Part shown: positions 37,541-46,859 of the stretch, piece by piece
Numbering within the stretch: position 1 is the stretch's first letter
Layout: each line of letters opens with the position of its first letter
Assembly (NCBI GenBank): GCA_003280095.1
Contig: QCGA01000009.1
Span: 1-46,859 of the forward strand
Direction: 5' to 3'
Source: Prochlorococcus sp. AG-363-O16
GTDB taxonomy: Bacteria > Cyanobacteriota > Cyanobacteriia > PCC-6307 > Cyanobiaceae
Length of the DNA: 46,859 nucleotides
Notes under the pieces: model-generated
Database searches by the model: none
What the model saw: only the letters and a program-made list of their open reading frames with translations
Told to the model about the DNA's origin: nothing
Made by a program: the position numbers and the translations under genes

Positions 37541-38491
37541 CTATGAAAGTGAACCACCTACTACTTCAAGAATTTCCTGAGTAATTGCAGCCTGTCTTGC
37601 CTTGTTGTAATCCAGGGTCAGAGTCTTTGCGAGGGCCTTGGCATTATCACTTGCGTTGTTCATCGCCGTCATTCGGCTAGCCAACTCAGATGCAGCAGAT
37701 TCCTGCAGGGCCCTAAGAAGTTGATTTTGCAAATAAAGAGGTAATAACGCATTCAGCAACTGATCAGGACTCTGTTCAAAAACAATGTCAGATGGTAGAG
37801 GTGGTTGCTCATTAGCGGGAGCATCTCCCTTCTCAATCGTTAGACGACTGTCTTTTGTGGTGAGCCTAAACATCTCGTCATCAGCTTCTGCAATACCCTG
37901 AGGGTCTAAAGGAAGCAATGTCTGCACAACTGGGTTACAACTGACAAGGTTGATAAACTTGGTATAAATAATCTCGACTCTATCTGTACTTTGAGAAAGG
38001 AATTCCGCCAACACTTCCCTTGTTATTGACTCAGAATCATCGGCAGTTGGAACTTGTTCAAGGTCAGTGAAAGTAGCCCGAATCGAATACTTACTGGCCC
38101 GGTTCTGAAAATAAGTAATGGACTTTCGACCTATACATACAAGATCTGGACTAAATCCTTGAGCTTCTAACTCTGTATAACGTTGCTCAGTACGTTTGAT
38201 GATGTTGGAATTATATCCACCACATAATCCACGATCGCCAGTAACAACAAGAAGAGTGATTTTGCCGACATCCCTGGTTTTGAGAAGCGGTGAATCCGCC
38301 ATCTCAAAACCCATTCTTGATTGTATGTTTTCAAGCACCCTTGCCAAACGATCAGCAAAGGGCCTACTCCTCAATACTTGCTCTTGAGCACGTCTTACTT
38401 TGGCCGCTGCGACTAGTCGCATTGCCTCAGTAATTTTCCTAGTGTTTTTGACAGAAACAATTCTGTCACGAATGTCCTTAAGATTGGCCAT
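37541..38491 (-). CDS. atpG: ATP synthase subunit gamma
   Basis: This 316-aa central rotor shaft starts [20 protein letters not shown] and ends [20 protein letters not shown], the two helices of the coiled coil. [13 protein letters not shown] is conserved. The middle contains the extra insertion usual in cyanobacteria and chloroplasts (about residues 195-235); I see no CxxxxxC redox pair in it, as in other cyanobacteria. Last ATP synthase gene of the operon, 33 bp after atpA. Confidence 0.96.
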   Translation of the reverse strand: MANLKDIRDRIVSVKNTRKITEAMRLVAAAKVRRAQEQVLRSRPFADRLARVLENIQSRMGFEMADSPLLKTRDVGKITLLVVTGDRGLCGGYNSNIIKRTEQRYTELEAQGFSPDLVCIGRKSITYFQNRASKYSIRATFTDLEQVPTADDSESITREVLAEFLSQSTDRVEIIYTKFINLVSCNPVVQTLLPLDPQGIAEADDEMFRLTTKDSRLTIEKGDAPANEQPPLPSDIVFEQSPDQLLNALLPLYLQNQLLRALQESAASELASRMTAMNNASDNAKALAKTLTLDYNKARQAAITQEILEVVGGSLS

Positions 38492-38524
38492 TGATCAAAG
38501 GTTCTCCTTGGTAAGTGCTAAAGC

Positions 38525-40649
<2,125 letters not shown>

Positions 40650-40650
<1 letters not shown>

Positions 40651-41165
40651 CAGTCTTCTCCCAAATTTTTAATGGACTGGCTTACAAAAGTTGATTGTGC
40701 CTTGTCATCTAATTTTCCAGGGAGAGCTATCAAAGCTTTCTCAATCGCCAATTGAGCAGCTACACGACGTAATTCAGAACTAACTCGAGAAGCTTCGGCA
40801 TTCAGGTCAGAAGCTGCACCTTGCTTAATTCGAGCCATTTCCTCAACCGTACGCTTCTCGCTCTCTAATCGAATTGCTTCTGCTCGAGCTTTGCAATCAG
40901 TTCTAATCTGAGCAGCCTTTTGCTCAGCTGCTGCCAACTCCTTCCTTGCCTCTTCTAGATCTTTACTGGAAGATACCAACTTCTCTTCAGCATCTTGAAG
41001 ATCAACCAAAATAGAAGATCTTCGCCTCTCGAGCATTCCTCCAAGAAAATTCGGAAGAAATTTATAGAGACCAAAAATAACTACTGCCAAATTGAGGACA
41101 TTGGTCTCAAAAAGATTGAGATTTAATCCAAATCCTCCTGTCGCAAAAATAGATAAGCAAGTCAT
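40650..41165 (-). CDS. atpF: ATP synthase subunit b
   Basis: This 171-aa protein has one N-terminal membrane helix ([18 protein letters not shown]) and a long charged coiled coil ([20 protein letters not shown] onward) forming the peripheral stalk. The extended hydrophobic start [17 protein letters not shown] resembles the cyanobacterial form. It overlaps the b' gene by 4 bp (ATGA) and atpH by 1 bp, indicating tight coupling. Confidence 0.94.
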
Positions 41166-41623
41166 TGGGCTGCAAGTAGACGTTCAATGATGAGTGCCCC
41201 AAGCTTCTCAGAATCAGTATTTAACTGAGTTAAAGCCGAATCCCTTTGAGAATCAATTTCTCTCCGGGCCGCCTCACGAGATGCATTCGCCTCGGTTGTC
41301 GCAAGGGCCAATGCTTCTCGATAAAGCTTGTCTGAATCCTGCTCTGCCTCATTAATTAACTTTTGAGCTTCCTGTCTCGCTTGCTTTAGCTGATCCTTTA
41401 GATCAGCTTGAAGCCTTGTGACTTGAGCAAGCCTCTCCTTTGCCTCTGCACGACTTGTTATGACGTATTCCTCTCTTTCCTCAACCACCTTTCCAACGGG
41501 TCTAAAGAAAAGTGCATTGAGTATGAAAGTCAACAAAACCACTTGTACCGCCATTAACGGCAGAGTGGCATCGAAGTCGAAAAGACCTCCTTCAGTAGCA
41601 CCGAACAGAAACAAACTGGACAT
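41162..41623 (-). CDS. atpG': ATP synthase subunit b'
   Basis: This 153-aa second peripheral-stalk protein is present only in photosynthetic bacteria, cyanobacteria and chloroplasts. It has an N-terminal helix ([20 protein letters not shown]) with [14 protein letters not shown] next and a long coiled coil. It pairs with subunit b as a heterodimer. Some databases call it atpF2. Position between atpE and atpF is the standard cyanobacterial order. Confidence 0.94.
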   Translation of the reverse strand: MSSLFLFGATEGGLFDFDATLPLMAVQVVLLTFILNALFFRPVGKVVEEREEYVITSRAEAKERLAQVTRLQADLKDQLKQARQEAQKLINEAEQDSDKLYREALALATTEANASREAARREIDSQRDSALTQLNTDSEKLGALIIERLLAAQ

Positions 41624-41756
41624 TTGGAAGAGGTGCAGGAAATTTAGAGCAGACGGAAAGCTTTAAAAAAGCTCATGAAGATAACCTGGAAAATTTGATT
41701 TAAACAGCCAATTCACGCAATGGAATTAGCTGTTCAAAACAAACTCTAAAAACTCA

Positions 41757-42056
<300 letters not shown>

Positions 42057-42171
42057 TTATACCTGCGCGGGGACATCTCGGTATTTTTTGAGATGGGCCA
42101 GGAATAAAACTGACCTTCGCGCTAGGAGTTTGCCAGACCGTCAATGAGGAATGGCAGATTTAATAGTGTGA

Positions 42172-42897
42172 TCAATGATGTTCTTCAACCGCTTCACCGA
42201 TGTAATAAGCAGCGAGAGTGGCGAAGATTAAAGCTTGAATTGCACTGGTAAATAATCCGAGGAACATTACCGGCACAGGAAGGATCAGAGGGACTAGAAA
42301 AACCAAAACAGCTACCACCAACTCATCGGCCAAAATATTGCCGAATAGACGGAAAGATAGAGATAAAGGCTTAGTAAAGTCCTCAACAATCTTGAAGGGG
42401 AGCATGATTGGAGTTGGATGAACGTAGTACTCGAAGTACCGCAAACCCTTCCGACTCAAACCTGCGTAAAAGTATGAAAGTGAAACTAACAATGCCAATG
42501 CCACGGTGGTATTGATATCAGCCGTAGGAGCACCAAGTTCACCACTTGGAAGTTTAATTAACCTCCAAGGTACTAACGCACCACCCCAATTACTAACGAA
42601 AATAAATAAGAAAAGAGTTCCTATAAATGGCATCCAATCTCGATAGGCCTTTTCTCCAATTTGGGTCCTGGCCAAATCTCGAATGTAATCCCAAAGGAAC
42701 TCAAGTAAATTCTGAACACCTCTAGGGTCTCTTTCCATCTTTCTTGTGCCTACAACAACCAAGGCAAGCAAAGCACCAATAACTATCCAGGAAGTCATGA
42801 AAACTTGGCCATGAAGCCTAAGATTTCCTAACTGCCAATAAAGATGTTGACCTACCTCAAGCTCAGCTAAAGGAAGAAAAAATGGCAAAGAACCCAT
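42172..42897 (-). CDS. atpB: ATP synthase subunit a
   Basis: This 241-aa membrane protein supplies the proton half-channels beside the c-ring. Conserved segments are the penultimate helix [20 protein letters not shown] with the essential Arg (FRLFGN), and the last helix [20 protein letters not shown]. The N-terminal part has [20 protein letters not shown]. Five to six helices; normal length. It follows atpI on the same strand, 87 bp away. Confidence 0.96.
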   Translation of the reverse strand: MGSLPFFLPLAELEVGQHLYWQLGNLRLHGQVFMTSWIVIGALLALVVVGTRKMERDPRGVQNLLEFLWDYIRDLARTQIGEKAYRDWMPFIGTLFLFIFVSNWGGALVPWRLIKLPSGELGAPTADINTTVALALLVSLSYFYAGLSRKGLRYFEYYVHPTPIMLPFKIVEDFTKPLSLSFRLFGNILADELVVAVLVFLVPLILPVPVMFLGLFTSAIQALIFATLAAYYIGEAVEEHH

Positions 42898-42984
42898 TGG
42901 GGGAGAAGTTCGAAGTCGTTAGTAAAAAGACGTTCTTTTGAAACATCAAAGGCCATTCTCGTCTATTGAGAGTTCAGTTCAAGT

Positions 42985-43503
42985 TCAAGACTCGAGCAAA
43001 AACTGCAAAACAAGAGAGGGCTTGTATAGAAGAAAACCCAAAAGAGCAGGAAGTAAATCAAGTTGAGAGACTCGAGAAACTAATAAAACCAGCAAAACCG
43101 GTACTAATAGCTGAATCTTGTTCAAACTCCTGGAACCTTTCCCGATTTTCCCAACACTGCGAGCAAGAAGTCGCAAATAAATGATCCCAAACAGTGCCCC
43201 AACAAAAATGCTAAGGGTGGTTAATGGATCAAAGAAGATCGCTGAGATAGAAACTGCTAATGCAGAAACAAGAAGTGTTGCCAGAAATATGCGCAGCTGT
43301 AACTGCACATATTCACTTGTGGAAGACAAATCTGCCTCTTCAGGCGAAGAAGAATTCCCACGAGCAAATGAACTTTGAGAGCTATCCTCAATGGATTCCA
43401 GCACCTCATTTCCTCCCTTGGGAGTCGATGATTGAGACTGGAGCAGCGGGAAAGCCAACAAAGGCGCCGGGGCTCTTTTGATAAGGCTCGCGGAATCTAT
43501 CAT
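42985..43503 (-). CDS. atpI: ATP synthase protein I (AtpI-like)
   Basis: This 172-aa membrane protein is first in the ATP synthase operon. The N-terminal half is polar, Ser/Glu-rich (QSSTPKGGNEVLESIEDSSQ). The C-terminal half has four hydrophobic helices arranged in two hairpins, with GALFGIIYLRLLARSVGKIG between, the usual AtpI pattern. AtpI is thought to help assemble the c-ring or handle Mg2+, and is not an enzyme subunit. ATG 43503 (MIDSASL) is preferred over the GTG at 43539. The N-terminal extension is longer than in most homologues. Confidence 0.85.
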   Translation of the reverse strand: MIDSASLIKRAPAPLLAFPLLQSQSSTPKGGNEVLESIEDSSQSSFARGNSSSPEEADLSSTSEYVQLQLRIFLATLLVSALAVSISAIFFDPLTTLSIFVGALFGIIYLRLLARSVGKIGKGSRSLNKIQLLVPVLLVLLVSRVSQLDLLPALLGFLLYKPSLVLQFLLES

Positions 43504-43539
43504 GTAGAAGGCTTGAGAGGCGAAGATTAGGAGAAGCAC

Positions 43540-44312
43540 GTATTTTTCCTATAGATCCCTTCTCAAAACAGGCATATTGCTCGATCAATACTCAACTTTG
43601 AAAGAATCAAAAGGCACCTCTTAAGAGGTGAAAACGAGTTCAATTAAAAAATCTCTTCACCCCACAATTAGCCATATAGCTTCCATATAAAACTAAACAA
43701 TATAATCACAAAATCAATCAGAAAGGGATGAACTTAGACGAACCAAATAAGACAAAAAATCAATTTCGATAAAAAAGTACGCAATACAAATTTGCCCTAC
43801 AAACAGGAGACAAAACTAACCGAAAAATACTGAAAAAGAGATCTACTTTTAAGTTAAAATCTCACAACAAGGAAATTACATTAAAAAAGAAAATCTTTGA
43901 TGGAGTAAGCATTCTCAGTTGATTTCAGGCATTAAAATCAACAGCACAGTATAAAATTGACACAAGTGATAAAAAGAGAGAAATTGTAAAATTTATTGCC
44001 TCACAATACTTTTACATAGTCAAAAATCAGAATAACAATTTCCGCAACCTAAAAGCCAAGAGAAATCTTTTTACTAAAAATAATTTAAGTATAAAAGCCT
44101 CAAGGAATGGCCTCGCAATCAATCAGAATTCATCCAATACCAAAGTAGAAATAGGGATGAATAACTCAACTCACAATTCTCCAAACTTAGTTTTTGTTTT
44201 CTATGACTTGGCAATTTGCTAGTAAGGCGGCTCAATAGGAACACTCAGTTTCCTGCCTGAAACCTTGCGCAATCCGTCTTTCACAAGCCACAGGGTTAGC
44301 CAAGCAAGTCAA
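43540..44312. other. Long AT-rich intergenic region upstream of the ATP synthase operon
   Basis: About 770 bp without a credible gene lie between divergent atpI and ftsW. A perfect 16-bp palindrome, CACCTCTTAAGAGGTG (43615-43630), lies about 112 bp before atpI and may be a regulatory site. The rest is A/T-rich. The promoters of both operons must lie here. No known RNA gene was recognised, but the length leaves room for one. Confidence 0.6.
43615..43630. promoter_or_regulatory. Perfect 16-bp palindrome upstream of atpI
   Basis: CACCTCTT and AAGAGGTG are fully complementary with no spacer. Its position about 112 bp before atpI suits a dimeric regulator. It lacks a T-run and is too compact for a terminator. 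Confidence 0.4.
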
Positions 44313-45509
44313 ATGAATGAATTGCACCAAAAAGATATTCAGGCTTTAAAGGTTCCGAAGTGGCAAAGACTCTTACCTCTTCCATGGACACTATGGCCCT
44401 CTGAATCCAGGCTACTACTAACGCTTACAGCATTCTGGTGCCTCTCTGGACTATTAATTCTCGGATCAGCAAGCTGGTGGGTAGCCAGTCGGGAACTTGG
44501 AGATGGTGCTTATTACATTAAAAGGCAGCTAATTTGGATGACTTCGAGTTGGAGTTTTCTCGCTTTAGCCGTTTCAACAAATTTACGCTCGTGGTTGAGG
44601 CTTGCTGGACCAGGACTTTGGCTAGGGGTTGGTTTAACTGCCTTGACATTAATTATTGGAAGTCCTGTTAACGGAGCTACTAGGTGGTTAATCATCGGCC
44701 CCCTACAAATCCAGCCTTCAGAACTTATAAAGCCATTTGTTATTTTGCAATCTGCCAACTTATTCTCTCAATGGAAACGGATCAGAACAGATCAAAGATT
44801 CCTCTGGATAGGGTGTTTCCTAGGCCTTCTAGCACTAACTCTTAAACAACCCAACTTAAGTACCGCCGCACTCACAGGAATTCTCATATGGCTAATAGCA
44901 ATGGCTTCAGGAATCAAGTGGGCAACATTGTTTACCACCGCTTTCAGTGGTGGATTACTTGGTACAATAAGTATATTAACTAATGAATATCAACGCCTAC
45001 GCGTAATATCATTTCTAGACCCTTGGAAAGATCCACAAGGAAGTGGCTATCAGCTTGTTCAAAGTCTTCTTGCTATTGGATCTGGAGGTTGGTTGGGAGA
45101 AGGTTTTGGGCTCTCAACACAAAAGCTAAGCTACTTACCAATACAAAATACTGATTTTATTTATGCAGTATTTGCAGAAGAATTTGGTTTCGTAGGGTCA
45201 GTAATGTTGATTTTATTTCTTCTTCTATTTGCATTCCTAGGGCTTCGTGTTGCCATACGCTGTCGCTGTAATCAATCAAAAATAGTTGCCATAGGATGTA
45301 CAACACTATTAATCGGTCAATCAATAATGAACATTGCAGTAGCATCCGGATTTATGCCAACCACAGGATTACCCTTACCAATGGTCAGCTATGGGGGAAA
45401 TTCCTTACTATCAAGTCTGACGATTGCAGGTCTGCTAATTCGCTGTTCTATTGAATCAACTGGATTAGTCGGTGGCAGGAGAGTCAGGAAATTTCGTCAG
45501 ATAGGGTAA
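44313..45509 (+). CDS. ftsW: Septal peptidoglycan polymerase FtsW
   Basis: This SEDS-family protein of about 398 aa has around ten membrane helices. It contains GSPVNGATRWLIIGPLQIQP (the NGA-RW loop), SELIKPFVIL, QPNLSTAAL and a segment reading LRVISFLDPWKDPQGSGYQL. FAEEFGFVG and PLPMVSYGGNSLL follow. SEDS proteins are glycosyltransferases working with class B PBPs; FtsW makes septal wall. Its presence next to ccdA is seen in related genomes. ATG 44313 (MNELHQKD) is preferred over the TTG at 44265. Distinguishing FtsW from RodA rests on pattern and is fairly secure. Confidence 0.87.
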   Translation: MNELHQKDIQALKVPKWQRLLPLPWTLWPSESRLLLTLTAFWCLSGLLILGSASWWVASRELGDGAYYIKRQLIWMTSSWSFLALAVSTNLRSWLRLAGPGLWLGVGLTALTLIIGSPVNGATRWLIIGPLQIQPSELIKPFVILQSANLFSQWKRIRTDQRFLWIGCFLGLLALTLKQPNLSTAALTGILIWLIAMASGIKWATLFTTAFSGGLLGTISILTNEYQRLRVISFLDPWKDPQGSGYQLVQSLLAIGSGGWLGEGFGLSTQKLSYLPIQNTDFIYAVFAEEFGFVGSVMLILFLLLFAFLGLRVAIRCRCNQSKIVAIGCTTLLIGQSIMNIAVASGFMPTTGLPLPMVSYGGNSLLSSLTIAGLLIRCSIESTGLVGGRRVRKFRQIG

Positions 45510-45538
45510 AAACAGGAACTCAAAGACACCCAACTAGA

Positions 45539-46258
45539 TTGTCCTCTATAACACTTGCCCTCTCTGATATTGCTCAAAGCAGCGAAGGAATGATTCGTCA
45601 TGGGCTCAAAGAACCAGGGTTACCAACAATTGCTCTTGTATTTAGTGGGGGGCTACTAACTAGTCTTGGTCCGTGCTCAATATCCTTATTGCCAGTAACT
45701 ATGGCCTATCTAGCAGGATTTGATAACCGATTAAGTCCACTATTGCGCAGTCTTTCATTCTGCGGCGGCATAGTCACTGCTCTAGTCATACTAGGTGGAA
45801 TAAGTGGCTTCCTAGGACAAATCTACGGGCAGGTTCCAATACTCCTACCCGAAGCGGTAGCGATATTGGCATTAATAATGGGGTTAAACCTCTTAGGAGT
45901 GATTCAGATCCCATTACCAGCAGGTCCTGACCCAAGATTATGGGCTCAAAAATTACCTCCCCCTCTCGCCCCAATAGCAGCCGGTCTTGCATTTGGACTA
46001 GCAGCATCTCCTTGCACTACGCCTGTTTTAGCTGTACTTCTTGGCTGGATTGCACAAAATGGGAATCCTATGACTGGTTTACTGCTTCTGACCTCCTTTG
46101 GAGCAGGGCAAGTAGTCCCTCTTTTAATTGCAGGGACTGCAGCGGCAACAATCCCTAGTTTGCTTGCACTACGTCCTTTTGCGCAGTGGATTCCAGCACT
46201 AAGTGGAGCAGTGCTTGTCACAACAGGTGTTCTTTCACTCTTGGCCAACCTGGTCTAA
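45539..46258 (+). CDS. ccdA: Cytochrome c biogenesis protein CcdA
   Basis: This 239-aa membrane protein of the DsbD/CcdA family carries reducing power across the thylakoid membrane to apocytochrome c. Six helices. The first reactive Cys lies in GGLLTSLGPCSISLLPV and the second in GLAASPCTTPVLAVLL, both at the start of helices as required. The frame opens with TTG 45539. It precedes ccs1, its partner in system II cytochrome c maturation, with the stop and next ATG adjacent. Confidence 0.93.
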   Translation: MSSITLALSDIAQSSEGMIRHGLKEPGLPTIALVFSGGLLTSLGPCSISLLPVTMAYLAGFDNRLSPLLRSLSFCGGIVTALVILGGISGFLGQIYGQVPILLPEAVAILALIMGLNLLGVIQIPLPAGPDPRLWAQKLPPPLAPIAAGLAFGLAASPCTTPVLAVLLGWIAQNGNPMTGLLLLTSFGAGQVVPLLIAGTAAATIPSLLALRPFAQWIPALSGAVLVTTGVLSLLANLV

Positions 46259-46859
46259 ATGAATACTCTTAAAAAAATAATTACCTGGATATCAAGCCTC
46301 AAAGTAGCAATACTTCTTCTATTAATAATTGCTTTAGCCAGCGCAATTGGTACTGCCATTCCTCAAGAACAGGCCAAGGAAAATTATCTAGAGTTGTACA
46401 AAGATCCTTTACTAGGCTTTCTCAATGGAGAATCAATAATCAACCTTCAGCTGAATCATGTGTACACAAGTGTATGGTTCTTATTTCTATTGGCTTGGCT
46501 TGGCTTGGCCCTAATAATTTGCAGTTGGCGTAGTCAACTCCCAAGGCTTCAGGCTGCCTTTAAATGGATAGATTATCAAGAACCTCGTCAACTGAGTAAA
46601 TTAGCAATCGCTGAAACAATTACTATTCAACCAAGTAATTCAATCCTTTCAGATTTAGAAAACATATTAAACCTAAAGGGGTGGAAAGTTAGACGCAAAG
46701 AAAATCGTCTAGCCGCCCGCAAAGGTGCAATAGGTAGAGCAGGTCCACCTTTAGTACACCTTGGACTAATAGTCCTAATGATAGGAGCAGTATGGGGGGC
46801 AATGAATGGTGATCGACTAGAGAAATTTCTTTCGTTAAATCGATCCGTTGATTTGTTAA
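46259..46859 (+). CDS. ccs1: Cytochrome c biogenesis protein Ccs1/ResB (partial)
   Basis: The first about 200 residues are present; the frame is open at the window end. It starts [20 protein letters not shown] with the first helix, then [18 protein letters not shown] and a second helix in [40 protein letters not shown] and [19 protein letters not shown] (third helix) follow. With CcsA, Ccs1 forms the haem-delivery and ligation complex on the lumenal side. The start abuts the ccdA stop, so the two are co-transcribed. Confidence 0.92.
   Translation, partial: MNTLKKIITWISSLKVAILLLLIIALASAIGTAIPQEQAKENYLELYKDPLLGFLNGESIINLQLNHVYTSVWFLFLLAWLGLALIICSWRSQLPRLQAAFKWIDYQEPRQLSKLAIAETITIQPSNSILSDLENILNLKGWKVRRKENRLAARKGAIGRAGPPLVHLGLIVLMIGAVWGAMNGDRLEKFLSLNRSVDLL

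Overview
The window looks like chromosome from a marine picocyanobacterium of the Prochlorococcus / marine Synechococcus type. Supporting signs are compact AT-leaning DNA, split ATP synthase operons with both b and b' subunits, the plastid-type ribosomal protein PSRP-3, a CcdA/Ccs1 cytochrome c assembly pair, and several small families known mainly from cyanobacteria (DUF1818, DUF2811, DUF3326). Strain-level identity cannot be fixed from the sequence alone. I see no tRNA, rRNA, CRISPR array, transposase or integrase.

Region 1 (1-14580) is an accessory island lying upstream of an intact EVE-domain gene (14116-14580). It opens with a 5121-bp-period tandem duplication: 1-5076 is repeated at 5122-10197 with no difference seen. 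Each unit carries a cytochrome P450, a Trp-rich TIGR02450-like protein, a cupin, a string of very small overlapping genes, a secreted protein and an M48-like metalloprotease. A second cargo block follows: a small acidic peptide, an alkyltransferase-like protein, a membrane protein and a cupin lipoprotein. A third block holds two membrane proteins, each ending in a SHOCT domain. The blocks are separated by truncated copies of the promoter and first codons of the EVE gene (3101-3189, 4991-5076, 8222-8310, 10112-10197, 11681-11746). Each scar encodes an INYWL peptide and then stops. This suggests that the EVE 5' end is a recurrent integration or recombination site, and that the 5.1-kb duplication arose by unequal exchange between scars. 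This is the most unusual feature of the window.

Region 2 (14581-22330) is mostly core: DUF2811 and DUF1818 proteins, RNA polymerase omega, an Hsp70-like ATPase, PyrR, GpmI, SecG and two unrecognised small proteins. Region 3 (22330-28710) holds groES-groL behind a CIRCE-like operator, divergent atpD-atpC, a transaldolase-like protein, PSRP-3, and a HAD hydrolase with no ordinary start codon. Region 4 (28825-37483) holds aminopeptidase P, then a tight run CNNM protein / GTPase / NadD / NadE, followed by alanine dehydrogenase, a DUF3326 protein and a small conserved protein.

Region 5 (37541-43503) is the main ATP synthase operon on the minus strand, in transcription order atpI-B-E-G'-F-H-A-G (AtpI, a, c, b', b, delta, alpha, gamma). 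Together with atpDC about 11 kb away it supplies all F1Fo subunits. Region 6 (44313-46859) carries FtsW, CcdA and the start of Ccs1/ResB, cut by the window edge.
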